From NCBI GenBank assembly GCA_964625865.1, contig CAZVEV010000001.1, positions 1 to 64,000 on the forward strand: 64,000 nt of DNA. Reading direction: 5' to 3'. Below are positions 53,780 to 63,559 of the stretch, piece by piece. Source of the DNA: CAZVEV01 sp964625865. Lineage in GTDB: Bacteria; Planctomycetota; Phycisphaerae; SM23-33. Under the pieces are notes generated by a model. It worked only from the letters and a program-made list of their open reading frames with translations, was not told where the DNA came from and did not search any database. The translations under genes were made by a program, and so were the position numbers. Numbering within the stretch: the first letter of the stretch is position 1; every line of letters begins with the position of its first letter.

Positions 53780-54606
53780 GCGACTCCAGCGCCTTGAACG
53801 AAAGAAACCGCCTGGTCAAGACGTTCGCCGAACTGCGGGCGGCCGGTAAGAAAACCGTCCTGCCGTTCCTGACGGCGGGCTATCCGGACCTCGAGGCCAC
53901 CGCGGCGATGCTGACCGACATCGAGTCGCGCGGCGCGCGAATCTGCGAACTGGGCGTCCCGTTTTCCGATCCGATCGCGGACGGCCCGACCATCCAGGCC
54001 TCCTATACCGACGCGCTGGCCGGCGGGGTCACCAGCGAGAAGATCTTCGACATGGTCCGGGCCTACCGCGCCGGCGGCGGGCGGATGGCGCTGGTGGCGA
54101 TGGTCAGTTTCTCGATCGTCTTCCGCCACGGGCCCGAGCAGTACCTCGACTCGGCCCGCGAGGCGGGGTTCGACGGCGTGATCGTGCCCGACCTGCCGCT
54201 GGACGAAGCCGGCGCCATGGAAGACCTGACCGCCGCGCGGGGCCTGTGCAACATCCTGCTGATCTCGCCGACGACCCCGCCGGCGCGGCGGATCGAGATT
54301 GCGAGGCACTGCAGCGGGTTTATCTACTTCATGTCGGTCGCGGGGATCACCGGCGAGCGGTCGGCCCTTCCGGCTGAGACGATCTCCGCGGTGGCCGAAC
54401 TGCGCGAGCACACCGAGACCCCCGTCTGCGTGGGGTTCGGCATCTCCTCGCCGGAGATGGTCCAAACCGTCTGCGAGGCCGCCGACGGGGCGATCGTGGG
54501 GTCAGCAATCGTGCATCGAATCACCGATGCCAAGGACTCACCGCGTGAGCAACTGGTCTCTCACGTGGGACAGTTCGTGGGTGAGTTGTTGGAACCGCTG
54601 GACTAG
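53776..54606 (+). CDS. trpA: Tryptophan synthase alpha chain
   Basis: 276 residues, starting in an ATGA overlap with trpB. TIM-barrel landmarks: [12 protein letters not shown], catalytic Glu58 and Asp69 in [27 protein letters not shown], and [13 protein letters not shown]. It cleaves indole-3-glycerol phosphate to indole. The C-terminus is of normal length and ends just before a cluster of palindromes. Confidence 0.97.
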   Translation: MSDSSALNERNRLVKTFAELRAAGKKTVLPFLTAGYPDLEATAAMLTDIESRGARICELGVPFSDPIADGPTIQASYTDALAGGVTSEKIFDMVRAYRAGGGRMALVAMVSFSIVFRHGPEQYLDSAREAGFDGVIVPDLPLDEAGAMEDLTAARGLCNILLISPTTPPARRIEIARHCSGFIYFMSVAGITGERSALPAETISAVAELREHTETPVCVGFGISSPEMVQTVCEAADGAIVGSAIVHRITDAKDSPREQLVSHVGQFVGELLEPLD

Positions 54607-54854
54607 TGCGATCCCAACGCCCCCAGGCTCCGCCTGGGGGGTCTCTGCGAGTAAGAATCCGTCTCCTTCGCAGACCAGTTCGTGAGACCCCGTCTTATAC
54701 CGGAAGTGATCCGTGTTCGCGGATACCCCACAGGTGGAACCTGTGGGCGTTGGACTGTGATCGCAGCGCCTCAGGGGTAGGGCGTGCAACTTGTTGCACG
54801 CGGAACGGATTGGGTGTTCGTCCCGCGTGCAACGAGTTGCACGCCCTACCCGCT
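54607..54854. repeat. Convergent gap filled with three palindromes
   Basis: CCCCCAGGCTCCGCCTGGGGG at 54615-54635 lies just after trpA and could serve as its terminator, though no T-run follows. A family D unit (GTGATCCGTGTTCGCG then ACCCCACAGGTGGAACC) lies at 54706-54750. A family C hairpin lies at 54777-54849, just before the accA stop. Almost the whole gap is palindromic. Confidence 0.85.
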
Positions 54855-55874
54855 TTACCCGGCGCGCGTGTTGGCGGGGGCCATTTTGGGGACGCCCAGG
54901 ACCTTGCCCATGCGGCGCCAGCGGTCGTACCGGTGGGTCAACAGGGCGTCGGTGTCGACACGCTTCAACTCGCGGAGCGACCGGACGATATGGCGTTCGA
55001 GATTGTTCGCCGCCTCGGCCCCGTTGCGGTGGGCCCCGCCCAGAGGCTCGGGGATGATCTCGTCGATCACGTCCAGGGCCTTCAGTTGCCTCGCCGTCAG
55101 TCTCAGCGCCTCAGCGGCGGCGGGGGCTTGCTCGCCCGTGCGCCACAGGATGCTCGCGCAGCCCTCGGGCGAGATCACCGAGTAGTAGGCGTATTCCATC
55201 ATGGCTATCCGGTCGCCCACGCCCAGGCCGATCGCCCCGCCCGAACCGCCCTCGCCGATAACCACGCAGACGATCGGCGTCTTGAGGCGGCTCATCTCCA
55301 TCATGTTGACCGCGATGGCCTCGGCCACCCCGCGCTCCTCCGAGCCCACGCCCGGATAGGCGCCGCTGGTGTCGATCAAGGTGACGACCGGCAGGGAGAA
55401 CTTCTCAGCCAACTTCATCGCCCGAAGGCTCTTGCGATAGCCTTCGGGGTGGGCCATCCCGAAGTTGCACGCGACCTTCTCCTTCGTGTCGCGTCCCTTG
55501 TGGTGGGCGATCAGGACAACCTTCTCCGTGCCGATGCGTCCGAGTCCGCATCGGATGGCCTTGTCGTCGGCAAACGTCCGATCGCCATGGATCGCGACGA
55601 AATCCTTGACCACCATGTTGATGTAGTCGCCCGCCAGGGGCCGCAACGGATGACGCGCCACCTGGACCGTCTCCCAGGCCGACAGGTCCTTGTACGTCTG
55701 GCGGAGCAGCGAGATGTACTCGCCCCGCAGATTGCGGATCTGGTTGGAGTAGTCGCGCCCGACCTCTTCCTGGTGGCTCTGGAGTTCGTCGATGCGGCGC
55801 TGCAGTTGGACGATCGGCTTCTCGAAGGGCAGTTGGTATCCGTTCTCGACGCCGTTGGATGTATTCTTGGCCAT
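54855..55874 (-). CDS. accA: Acetyl-CoA carboxylase carboxyltransferase subunit alpha
   Basis: 339 residues, a normal length. The N-terminus has FEKPIVQLQRRIDELQ, typical of AccA. Carboxyltransferase core: HGDRTFADDKAI, FGMAHPEGYRKSLRAMKLAEKF, LIDTSGAYPGVGSEERG, GEGGSGGAIGLGVGDRI and ISPEGCASILWR. It transfers carboxyl from biotin to acetyl-CoA, together with AccD, which is not in the window. A strong hairpin lies 90-114 nt before the start. Confidence 0.97.
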   Translation of the reverse strand: MAKNTSNGVENGYQLPFEKPIVQLQRRIDELQSHQEEVGRDYSNQIRNLRGEYISLLRQTYKDLSAWETVQVARHPLRPLAGDYINMVVKDFVAIHGDRTFADDKAIRCGLGRIGTEKVVLIAHHKGRDTKEKVACNFGMAHPEGYRKSLRAMKLAEKFSLPVVTLIDTSGAYPGVGSEERGVAEAIAVNMMEMSRLKTPIVCVVIGEGGSGGAIGLGVGDRIAMMEYAYYSVISPEGCASILWRTGEQAPAAAEALRLTARQLKALDVIDEIIPEPLGGAHRNGAEAANNLERHIVRSLRELKRVDTDALLTHRYDRWRRMGKVLGVPKMAPANTRAG

Positions 55875-56251
55875 AATGTGCGGTCTAGCCTTTGCGTCGC
55901 TGCCCGGTTCCCAGCCGCCGGAGCCTGTCGACGCGGAATCTGATATCGAGGTTCTATGCCAACAAAGGACGCGTCAAACGCGTCCTTTGGTTCGTTGGTT
56001 CACACACAAATGATAGCACATTGCGGCCCGGCGGCAAGGAAAAACTGTGGCGGTGGGGCGTGGCAGGCGGTCTGACGTCCATAAACGCCCTCCAGCCGCC
56101 TGCCGACGTCGCAACGGGACCTGCCCCCTCCGACGCCTCAAAAGCGGCTAGGCGCAAGGCCAGACCCCATCGCGTATCGGGAGTGATCCGTGTTCGCGAA
56201 CACCCCACAGGTGGAACCTGTGGGCGTGTGTGCCCCGTGCATCGCGCAGCG
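55875..56251. repeat. Gap before accA: hairpin and dispersed palindromes
   Basis: A perfect 11-bp hairpin AAAGGACGCGT-CAA-ACGCGTCCTTT lies at 55964-55988. A family I copy lies at 56144-56168 and a family D copy at 56183-56226. The hairpin could end the sulfatase transcript or act in the accA leader; it lacks a T-run. The rest shows no gene. Confidence 0.75.
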
Positions 56252-57700
56252 CTACTTCGGGGGCTTCTTCTTCCTTCGTCGCTTCCCGCCGCCGGACGGG
56301 CGGGGACTGTCGGTCACGCCGGGCGGTGGGGGAGGCTGGGCGGTGGCGCCGGTGGCCACGTCTTTCTTCCAGGCGTCGATGGCGGCGAGCATCTGTTTGA
56401 CGCGGGCGGGGTGTTTGGCGGCCAGGTTCGTCGTCTCGCCGATGTCGTCGGCGAGGTTGTAGAGGTTTACGCCCGTGGTGCCGCGCCCGTCGATGATGAG
56501 CTTCCACGGCCCGTCGCGCATGGCCTTGCCGTTCCAGAAGAGCTTTCGCTGTCCGAGCGACTTGCCTTCCAGCAGGAGCGGGGCGAGGCTGATGCCGTCG
56601 AGCTTGTGGCCGGCGGGGACCTTCGCGCCGGCCAGGTCGAGCAGGGTGGGCATGATGTCGAGGCTGATGGCCAGTTGGTCGCTGACCTGCCCTGGCTTGA
56701 TCTTGCCCTGCCATGCCGCGATGGCCGGCTCGCGATGGCCTCCCTCCCAGTTCGTGCCCTTGCCTTCCCTCAGCGGCTTGTTGGACCCGACCTTCGTCAC
56801 GCCCCCGTTGTCGGAGAAGAAGACGATCAGCGTTCGCTCGGCGAGGCCGTGTTTCTTCACGGCCGCCATGATCGCGCCCAGCGAGTCGTCCATCGCCTTC
56901 ATCATCAGGGGGTAGGTCTCTTTGGGGCTGCGTTTGGGTTTGCCCTTGTTCGGCACGTTGCCGCGTTGGGGCGGGTCGTCGGGGGCCTGGAAGGGGCTGT
57001 GGACGGCTTCGTGGGCGACATAGAGGCAAAACGGGCGGTCGGCGTTGTCGGCAATGAACTTGACCGAGTGCTTCGTGATCAGGTGCGTGACGTAGCCGTC
57101 CTCCTTGATCCGCTCGAGGCCCTCCCACCAGTCGTGCGTGCCCATTCGATCATAGTGCGAGATGAAGTCCACGTTGCCGCTGACGTACCCGCGGAACGTG
57201 TCGAACCCGTGGTGCAGCGGGTTGTACTTCTTCGCATATCCCAGGTGCCACTTGCCGATAATCGCCGACGTATAGCCGACTTTCTTCAGCAGCTTGGGAA
57301 ACGTCACCTCGGTGGTCTGCAGGCCCGTGTGGTAGTCGCGCCGCCTCGGGTCGGCTGTCACGACGTGGGCCAGACCCGCCCGCTGCTGGTATCGCCCGGT
57401 CATCAGCCCCGCGCGGGTCGGGCTGCACACGTTGCCGCTGGCGTGGAAGTCCGTCAAGCGGATCCCCCGCGCCGCCATCGCCTCCATGTGCGGCGTCTTG
57501 ATCCACCCGCCGTACGCGCTGGAGTCGCCGTACCCCATGTCGTCGGCGAGCACGATGATGAAGTTCGGCTTTCTCGCGTCGGGCGCCTTGCCCAGGGCCG
57601 CCGGCGCCGCCAGCGCCGCGGCGCCGACGCCGAATGTCTTGAGGAATCCGCGTCGTGTCATATCGGGCGGGGCGTTCCGTGTTCCGGCAGTTGCTGTCAT
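56252..57700 (-). CDS. Type I (Cys-type) sulfatase, Tat-type leader
   Basis: 482 residues from ATG 57700 with GGAAGA upstream. A twin-arginine-like leader (MTRRGFLKTFGVGAAALAAP) lies at 14-33. The sulfatase core has the metal Asp pair in VLADDMGYGD (D53, D54) and the formylglycine motif CSPTRAG with Cys92, so an active enzyme would need a maturase, not seen here. The GKWHLGY motif and FFSDNGGVT are present. The C-terminus is basic and Pro-rich. The substrate is unknown; sulfated polysaccharide is usual for the phylum. It lies divergent from the DUF481 gene. Confidence 0.95.
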   Translation of the reverse strand: MTATAGTRNAPPDMTRRGFLKTFGVGAAALAAPAALGKAPDARKPNFIIVLADDMGYGDSSAYGGWIKTPHMEAMAARGIRLTDFHASGNVCSPTRAGLMTGRYQQRAGLAHVVTADPRRRDYHTGLQTTEVTFPKLLKKVGYTSAIIGKWHLGYAKKYNPLHHGFDTFRGYVSGNVDFISHYDRMGTHDWWEGLERIKEDGYVTHLITKHSVKFIADNADRPFCLYVAHEAVHSPFQAPDDPPQRGNVPNKGKPKRSPKETYPLMMKAMDDSLGAIMAAVKKHGLAERTLIVFFSDNGGVTKVGSNKPLREGKGTNWEGGHREPAIAAWQGKIKPGQVSDQLAISLDIMPTLLDLAGAKVPAGHKLDGISLAPLLLEGKSLGQRKLFWNGKAMRDGPWKLIIDGRGTTGVNLYNLADDIGETTNLAAKHPARVKQMLAAIDAWKKDVATGATAQPPPPPGVTDSPRPSGGGKRRRKKKPPK

Positions 57701-57910
57701 CTGTTGTCTTCCAATATCTCTTCAGGCAGTCCGGGGCTTGGTTGCATGAGCATAGTCGAATAGCGCAGGGGGCTCAACCAGCGTTCGGGCCGGGCGGAAG
57801 ACGAAGACAGGACGTGGTAATTGCCTCAGGTGGGGGATATGATGTGCCGAAGTGCCCGTGAACGGTGCGGGCGCAAGACAGTGGGTAGTGCCAGCATAGG
57901 TGAGAGAACG

Positions 57911-59044
57911 ATGAGAACACTTCGCGGGAGTTGTGCGTGTGTCGCCATGATCGTGATGACCGGCCTTCTGTCGGGTTGTCTTTTCCCCCTGCCGCCCGAA
58001 CCGACCGCACCAGCTCCGCCGCCGGCGTTCGCGCCGAACGGCAAGGTCCACCTGACCGACGGCAGTACGCTGGTGGTCAACGTCAAGGGTCTGGCCGATG
58101 GCAAGCTGCTGGTCGAGACGTCCTACGGCGGGGACACTGAACTGGACATGGCCACTGTTGCCGGCCTGTCGACGGACAAGCCGATGAACATCCGGATCAA
58201 GGAAAACGGAACCACCGACGCGGGCCTGACGACGCTGGGGTACGATGCGGCGACCGGACAGACGGTGGTCAAGAGGCCTGCCGGCGACCGCCCGGTTCAG
58301 ATCGGGTGGCTCGACGCGATGTGGGCCGACGGTGCCGATCCCCCCGAGGTGGTGGCCGCCAAGGCCAAGGCCGAAGCCGAGCGTCCCAAGTGGACGGCGG
58401 AGCTGGAGGCCGGCATCGTGGGGCGAAGCGGTACGACCGAGCGCACCGCGGCGAACCTGGGCATCGAGATCAACCGCAAGACGCCGACCAACCGCTGGAA
58501 GAACTACTTCGACGCCCGCTACGCGAAAGAGAACGGGCGGAACACCGAGCAGGAGTTTATCGGCGGGACGGCCCTGGAAGTCGACTGGACCGATCGCCTG
58601 TTCGTCTTCGGAGGGACCGAACTCGAGAACGACGTGCGCGAGGACATCAAGCTGCGGTGGACCACGACGGGCGGCTTTGGATATTTCATCATTCGTGAGA
58701 AGGACCACGAGTTCAAGGCCCGCGGCGGCGTGGGTTATGTCCACGAGAGCTACGACAGCGGCGGGACGGACGACAAGCCGATCCTCGAACTCGGCGAGAG
58801 CTACACCAGGAAGCTGACCTACTGGATGAAGTTCGAGCATGACCTGGTCTACAAGCCCTCGCTGCAGGACACCGGCGACTTCAGGATCACGATGGAGAAC
58901 GCCCTGGCCATGCCGCTGTCGAAGAAGGTGGACTGGCAGATCAAGATCGGCGTCAAGAACGACTACAACGCCCAGCCCGGTGCCGCCGCCGACAGGCGTC
59001 TCGATACGTTCTACTTCGCCAACCTCGTCTGGTCGTGGGACTAG
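57911..59044 (+). CDS. DUF481 outer-membrane beta-barrel-like protein
   Basis: 377 residues from ATG 57911 with AGGTGAGAG upstream. The signal is of lipoprotein type (GLLSGC, Cys23). Residues 40-140 form a small all-beta domain (VHLTDGSTLVVNVKG), and the C-terminal 230 residues show alternating strands (WTAELEAGIVGRSG, NYFDARYAKENGRN, KLRWTTTGGFGYFI) as in DUF481 (YdiY-like) barrels, ending in LVWSWD. Function unknown. Its frame extends upstream to 57821 without a better start. Confidence 0.88.
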   Translation: MRTLRGSCACVAMIVMTGLLSGCLFPLPPEPTAPAPPPAFAPNGKVHLTDGSTLVVNVKGLADGKLLVETSYGGDTELDMATVAGLSTDKPMNIRIKENGTTDAGLTTLGYDAATGQTVVKRPAGDRPVQIGWLDAMWADGADPPEVVAAKAKAEAERPKWTAELEAGIVGRSGTTERTAANLGIEINRKTPTNRWKNYFDARYAKENGRNTEQEFIGGTALEVDWTDRLFVFGGTELENDVREDIKLRWTTTGGFGYFIIREKDHEFKARGGVGYVHESYDSGGTDDKPILELGESYTRKLTYWMKFEHDLVYKPSLQDTGDFRITMENALAMPLSKKVDWQIKIGVKNDYNAQPGAAADRRLDTFYFANLVWSWD

Positions 59045-59061
59045 GAGCGTTCTGTCCGAAA

Positions 59062-59113
59062 GGCCCCCCGACGGCGTCGGGGGGATCCCCGCGACGTCCC
59101 GATGTACATCGGG
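59062..59113. repeat. Family F hairpin followed by family G palindrome
   Basis: GCCCCCCGACGGCGTCGGGG (through GGATCCCCGCGAC) at 59062-59095 matches the copy at 42332-42365 except for one base. CCCGATGTACATCGGG follows at 59098-59113. The pair lies 17 nt after the DUF481 gene and may end its transcript. Confidence 0.85.
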
Positions 59114-59215
59114 ACGTCGCGTTGCACTGCATGATACGTCGTCTCAAGATGGCGCGCGGTGCCTGACACCAGGCGCCGGAGATTCCCCTTCCCGTGCCCC
59201 TCGAGTGGGCGACTA

Positions 59216-59776
59216 TCAGCGGCGGCGGTTTCCGTGCGACCGCGTTCGCGGCCCGCACGTGCTGCCGTAGCCTCCGATGACGAAGCCCATGGACCCGCTG
59301 TAGGCATGGAAGTAGGGCCCCACGCGCCGGCCGATCCAGGGCGAGCCGTACAGGTCCCCCGACCCGTACGTCCCGTAATGGTATCCTCCCCCGTGGCCGT
59401 ATCTCGATCCGTAGCCGCCGCGCCCGTAGCCGCCCCACGGGTAGTAGCCCACCACCGTTCCGGACGTCGGCCAGGAGTACGTCTGGAGCAACTCGTGGGG
59501 ATCGTAGGGCTGCGGCGCCGCGGCGACCGCCTCGTGGTCAGCGGTGTAGGTCTCGACCGGCTCACCCCGGGGACCGGCCACTTCCACAGCCTCGCCGTCG
59601 CGACCCGGGCGTTCGTAGACCACGTCACCACGGAGGGGATCCAGCCAGTACTCCAGGTAGAACTCCTTCGTGCAGGCCGAAAGCAGCACCGCCGGCGCCA
59701 GCAGCGCGAGCAAAGCTCCCGTACGTCGGATCTGCCAGTGGTGCCCCAAAGTTGGTCTGTCGCTGTTACGTGTCAT
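59216..59776 (-). CDS. Gly/Tyr-rich lipoprotein, unknown
   Basis: 186 residues from ATG 59776, chosen because AGGAGGTGATC, a complete match to the 16S rRNA tail, lies 5 nt upstream. The lipoprotein signal ends in LLSAC. Residues about 95-150 are Gly/Tyr/Arg-rich (YYPWGGYGRGGYGSRYGHGG). I recognise no family. It is likely anchored in the outer membrane or periplasm. The unusually strong ribosome-binding site suggests high expression. Confidence 0.75.
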   Translation of the reverse strand: MTRNSDRPTLGHHWQIRRTGALLALLAPAVLLSACTKEFYLEYWLDPLRGDVVYERPGRDGEAVEVAGPRGEPVETYTADHEAVAAAPQPYDPHELLQTYSWPTSGTVVGYYPWGGYGRGGYGSRYGHGGGYHYGTYGSGDLYGSPWIGRRVGPYFHAYSGSMGFVIGGYGSTCGPRTRSHGNRRR

Positions 59777-59867
59777 GGCAAGATCACCTCCTGCCCGGGG
59801 GCGGTCAATCAGTTGACCTGCGCCCACTTCATTATACATCACAGCCGTCTGGCCGGGAACGGGTATT

Positions 59868-60881
59868 TCACCGCTGCTCCGTCCCGCGCCGTTCGCCCTT
59901 GACCGTCGCCCCGGCCGCATACCGGGCGTATCGCTCGGCCACCTTGCCTCCCTTCACGTCCCCGCGGTGGACGAGCACGCCCACGCGACGCGCCATGCTC
60001 TTGCCCTTGCCCAGCGTGAACTTCTTGCCGCTCCTGGCCGCGGTGCGCCGCGGGCCGAACGTGCCGTAGTCCCGCGTCAACCACTTGTGCGGGCGGGGGT
60101 TAGTTGGATGACTGAACACCGTCAGCCCTTCAGTCACCCCGCCGACCGTGGCCGAGTAGTCCACCCAGTCGGCCACCTTGCCGTGCGTGCCCTTCTGGTT
60201 GATCCCGCCGGCGGAGTTGGTGATTCGCCCCCCGCCTCCTGCCACCGCGAACGCCGGATCCATCCGCAGGTAAGGCCACGCGTAGTGGACCGAATCGCTG
60301 ACGAAATGCACGTCGCCATACGACGCGGTGACTGTGAACGTAATATCCAGCAGATACTCGCCTTGGCCCAGGGCCTGGACGGTCATCAGCCGCGTCTCGT
60401 TGAGAACGGGCGTCCTGGTGTCCATCTCCCAGACGAGTTTCGAGGTCGTCCTCGCGCTATCGCCCGCGGCCTTGGCGGGCGTGAAACTGACGTGGCGTAT
60501 ATGGTCGCGAAACGGCGAGGTGGGATCGTTCTTGCGGATTCGCGAGTAGAACGCATTGTAGAACGAGACCTTGCGCTTGCCGTCCAGTTGGACGGTGTCG
60601 GCGAACCAGAAACAGCGGTGGTGCGGGTATTTCTGCTTGGCCGTCGGCTGGGGCAGCGTCATGGGCTTGCCCGACGGGCTGTTCAGTACGATGTAGGGCA
60701 GGTCGACGTTCTTGCCGTAGCGGTACGCAAACGCCTCGGCCCCGTCGATGACCGTCGCGATGCGCCCGGTCCGAACGTCTTGCTTGAACGCTATGCGGGG
60801 CGCGTCGGCGGGCTTGGCGGCGCAGGCGGCTGTCGCTGTGGCCAACAGAGCGAGGCAACTCCATGCGGTGCGGCTGATCAT
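59868..60881 (-). CDS. DUF6807 (PmoA-like) exported protein
   Basis: 337 residues from ATG 60881 with GGGAG upstream; the longer frame overlaps the upstream gene. A signal peptide ends around residue 22 (ATAACAA). Family landmarks are YRYGKNVDLPYIVLNSPSG, YPHHRCFWFADTVQLDG, HVSFTPAKA and GVTEGLTVFSHPTNPRPHKW. DUF6807 proteins are frequent in planctomycetes next to sugar-degradation genes; function is unknown. It lies 19 nt downstream of the URO-D gene, likely cotranscribed. Confidence 0.9.
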   Translation of the reverse strand: MISRTAWSCLALLATATAACAAKPADAPRIAFKQDVRTGRIATVIDGAEAFAYRYGKNVDLPYIVLNSPSGKPMTLPQPTAKQKYPHHRCFWFADTVQLDGKRKVSFYNAFYSRIRKNDPTSPFRDHIRHVSFTPAKAAGDSARTTSKLVWEMDTRTPVLNETRLMTVQALGQGEYLLDITFTVTASYGDVHFVSDSVHYAWPYLRMDPAFAVAGGGGRITNSAGGINQKGTHGKVADWVDYSATVGGVTEGLTVFSHPTNPRPHKWLTRDYGTFGPRRTAARSGKKFTLGKGKSMARRVGVLVHRGDVKGGKVAERYARYAAGATVKGERRGTEQR

Positions 60882-60900
60882 GGCTTTCTCCCTGTGTGGG

Positions 60901-61947
60901 TTATCCGTTGACCACGTCGAGCATGGCCTGGAGGTTCTCGATGGGCGTTCCGGGCGAGACGCCGCCGCCGGGGCTGACCAGCAGGGGGGCACAATCGCTC
61001 AGTTTCGCAAGCAGATCTTCCGTCGCGCGGTGCACCTCGCGGGTCGTGCCTCGCACCAGCACGTCCAGCGGCGGGACGTTGCCCATCAGCACGATGTCCG
61101 GGCCGATCAGCTCCCGGGCGCGAACCGGATCGACGACGTGACTGAAGTTGAACACGTCGATGCCCACGCCGGCCAGCACGGGGTAGACGTTCTCGTTCGG
61201 CGTGTCGTTGTGGAAGACGTGGATCAGCCCGTCGAACTCGTCGAAGATGCGCTTCAAGCGAGGGGCGGCAAACCGTTCGGCGTCGGCGGGCGAGATCATG
61301 CCCACTACGTCATCGAGAACGAGGACGCCCAGTGGATCGGCGATCCGCTCGAGCTGCGACTTCAGGAATCGGATGCACAGGTCCATGGTCTGGTCAAGCA
61401 GGCGCATGCACTTGTCGGGGTCCAGGGGCATGGACATGAGCAGATCGGTCACGCCGACCAGGTGCGATGCCACCGCCAGCGGCCCGCGTACCGCAGCCAT
61501 GCGCGGCGCGAATTCGCTGCATGCCTCGTCGTCGGCCAACCGCTCGTAGCGGCGCAGGACGGCGGGCATGAGCCCGTCAGTCTCGGGGTCCGGCGCGTCG
61601 GCGGCCAGCACCGCGTCGATGCCGCCGGGCACGTGATGGACGCCCGGCGGGGACGTGCCGCTCCACTGGACCGGCGTGCCCCAGCCGCTCGGCTCGGTCG
61701 CCATGCCGAACTCCACCCACCCGTCAGGCACGAAGGCCACGCCGGGCAGGTCCTGACGGATCCGCGTATAGGCGTCGGCCCAGACGCGCGGGTCGAAGTA
61801 GAAGTCCAGCGTGTTGGCCCCCGCGTAGCCGGGCAGCCAGGGCGAGTCGATGATCAGCGCCACCATCGTCTCGTCCGTTCGGCGCTCGCGGACGATGGCC
61901 TCGAAGCGTTCGGTCGGCGCGGCGGGGCTTTCACTGTTGCTGTTCAT
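60901..61947 (-). CDS. Uroporphyrinogen-decarboxylase-family protein
   Basis: 348 residues from ATG 61947 with GGAAGACG upstream. There is no signal peptide. The URO-D barrel shows LVGVTDLLMSMPLDPDK, VLVLDDVVGMISPADAERF, IHVFHNDTPNENVYPVL, LMGNVPPLDVLVRG and SPGGGVSPGTPIENLQAM. Methylcobamide:CoM methyltransferase members usually have a Cys in a PGC motif where this protein has PGGG, so the usual zinc ligand is missing. Its role is thus unclear. It is upstream of the DUF6807 gene and downstream of the CE15 esterase. Confidence 0.88.
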   Translation of the reverse strand: MNSNSESPAAPTERFEAIVRERRTDETMVALIIDSPWLPGYAGANTLDFYFDPRVWADAYTRIRQDLPGVAFVPDGWVEFGMATEPSGWGTPVQWSGTSPPGVHHVPGGIDAVLAADAPDPETDGLMPAVLRRYERLADDEACSEFAPRMAAVRGPLAVASHLVGVTDLLMSMPLDPDKCMRLLDQTMDLCIRFLKSQLERIADPLGVLVLDDVVGMISPADAERFAAPRLKRIFDEFDGLIHVFHNDTPNENVYPVLAGVGIDVFNFSHVVDPVRARELIGPDIVLMGNVPPLDVLVRGTTREVHRATEDLLAKLSDCAPLLVSPGGGVSPGTPIENLQAMLDVVNG

Positions 61948-61986
61948 GTCGTCTTCCGTGTGGGTCAAAGGTCGAAAGTCAAAGCC

Positions 61987-62130
61987 GTAGGGCGTGCAAC
62001 TCGTTGCACGCGGAATGATTGCCGCCTCCCTTCCGCGTGCAACGAGTTGCACGNNNNNNNNNNGGTTCACCTGGTTCCCGGGGTATTTTTGGCCCCCCCC
62101 TTCCCGGGTTAATGTTTTTGCACGCCCTAC
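61987..62130. repeat. Family C hairpin interrupted by an assembly gap
   Basis: Both arms of the family C element are present at 61987-62053 (GTAGGGCGTGCAACTCG to GTTGCACG). Ten N follow at 62054-62063, then about 56 nt of homopolymer-rich sequence, and GCACGCCCTAC ends at 62130. The stop codon of the CE15 gene (62127-62129) lies within this last piece. A GTCAAAG-GTCGAAA-GTCAAAG heptamer run lies at about 61964-61984 just outside. Confidence 0.85.
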
Positions 62131-63422
62131 CGGCTACCAACCATGTGCTTGTCGGCGAAGTCCATGTAGACCATCCAGTCGCTGGTCATCACTCCGTGCT
62201 TTCCGGGGCGGATATTGTAGCCGATGCGGCTGAGGATGGGTTTGCTCAGTGGGGGCATCTTCGTCGCGGCCAGCCCGTCCGTGCCGAGCAGGCGGTAGAC
62301 CTCGTGGGCGCCCCTGGCGGCGAGGAACTCGCCTCGCGGGTCGGCCCAGCGGTCCTCCTTGGCGCTGCAGACCAGCACGGGGCGCGGGGCGATCAGGGCG
62401 ATCAGCATGTGCTGGTCGAACGGCAGCTTCGCTTCGTTATTGCTGTACTGCTTGAAGTTCCCGCAGAACCAGTGCGGGAAGCTCCTGTTAATCCGCCCCA
62501 CGGTCTCGCCGAAACAGCGTTTCGACAGCGCCGCTCCGCCGCAGCCGGAGTTGTTCGAGATCACCAGCGCGAACCGCTCGTCGGAGGCGCCCGCCCACAG
62601 CGAGGTCTTGCCCAGGCGCGAATGGCCCATCACGGCGATGCGCTTGGCATCAATGTCGTGGTCGCTCTCGAAGTAGTCCATCGCCCGGCCGAGCCCCCAC
62701 GCCCAGGCGCTGATCGAGGCCCATTCGTCCGGCGCGGGTTTGGTCTGGCCCTTGCGGTAGAACAGCGGGTGGATGCCGTTGGCAAACCCGTCGTGGAAGT
62801 CCGGGTCGATATCGCCGTAGTAGATCGTCGCAAGCCCGTATCCGCGGGCGAGGATCTTCTCGACCGGCCAGCGCGACGCGGCAGCGCCTCGCGACTTGGC
62901 GGTGGCGCGGTTCTTCACCACGCCCCTGCCGCGGCTGCGAACCCAGCTCTTCGTGATCGTGATGCCAGGATCCGTGTGGATCGTGTGGTTGCCCTGGAAG
63001 TTCATCGCCACGAACAGCGGCACGGGGCGCTTGACGCCGGCCGGCAGATAGATCAGGACCTCCATCCGCGGCCCGGTGCCGCCAGGGGCGAACGTGACGG
63101 CCACTTCCTTCCGCACTGCCTTGCCGCCGAGGGCCTTGGCGTCGGTCGAGGTGACCTTGAAGGCCAGTGCCTTGGGCGCCGGCGGCATCTTACCGTACAT
63201 CTGCTCGGCGAAGATGTCGTAGATCTCCCCGCGGCGTCGCGTGCGCCACGTCTTGGCGTCGGTCACCTTCGTCCCGTCGGCCAGCGTCAGCGGATCGGGC
63301 AGGGTGTACTTGGGGACCTTTCGCTCGTCGTAGTTGGTCTGTGCGACGGCGGTCTGGGTTGCGGCCGCCAGGACGCCCATCGCCAGGAGAACGAACATCG
63401 TATGGCCAAATGTGATCTGCAT
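62127..63422 (-). CDS. CE15-family glucuronoyl esterase-like protein
   Basis: 431 residues from ATG 63422 with AAGGACG upstream, and a signal peptide ([19 protein letters not shown]). The alpha/beta-hydrolase core shows [28 protein letters not shown], and the nucleophile motif [12 protein letters not shown] with Ser268, followed by [14 protein letters not shown]. This is the CE15 signature. CE15 enzymes cut the ester between 4-O-methylglucuronate of xylan and lignin or related esters. The catalytic His and acidic residue lie in the C-terminal part but are not pinned down here. It heads a minus-strand series with URO-D and DUF6807. Confidence 0.93.
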   Translation of the reverse strand: MQITFGHTMFVLLAMGVLAAATQTAVAQTNYDERKVPKYTLPDPLTLADGTKVTDAKTWRTRRRGEIYDIFAEQMYGKMPPAPKALAFKVTSTDAKALGGKAVRKEVAVTFAPGGTGPRMEVLIYLPAGVKRPVPLFVAMNFQGNHTIHTDPGITITKSWVRSRGRGVVKNRATAKSRGAAASRWPVEKILARGYGLATIYYGDIDPDFHDGFANGIHPLFYRKGQTKPAPDEWASISAWAWGLGRAMDYFESDHDIDAKRIAVMGHSRLGKTSLWAGASDERFALVISNNSGCGGAALSKRCFGETVGRINRSFPHWFCGNFKQYSNNEAKLPFDQHMLIALIAPRPVLVCSAKEDRWADPRGEFLAARGAHEVYRLLGTDGLAATKMPPLSKPILSRIGYNIRPGKHGVMTSDWMVYMDFADKHMVGSR

Positions 63423-63559
63423 ATCGGACACGTCCTTTGTAGGGGTTGCCAACAGGCTCGGCGCATTATCATCCAGTGGCGCCTTCATCGCAAGGCGGTG
63501 TTGCGGGTCCGAGCGATGCGGGCGTATACTGGGCCTGCGCCCATATAAGGAAGACGCCT

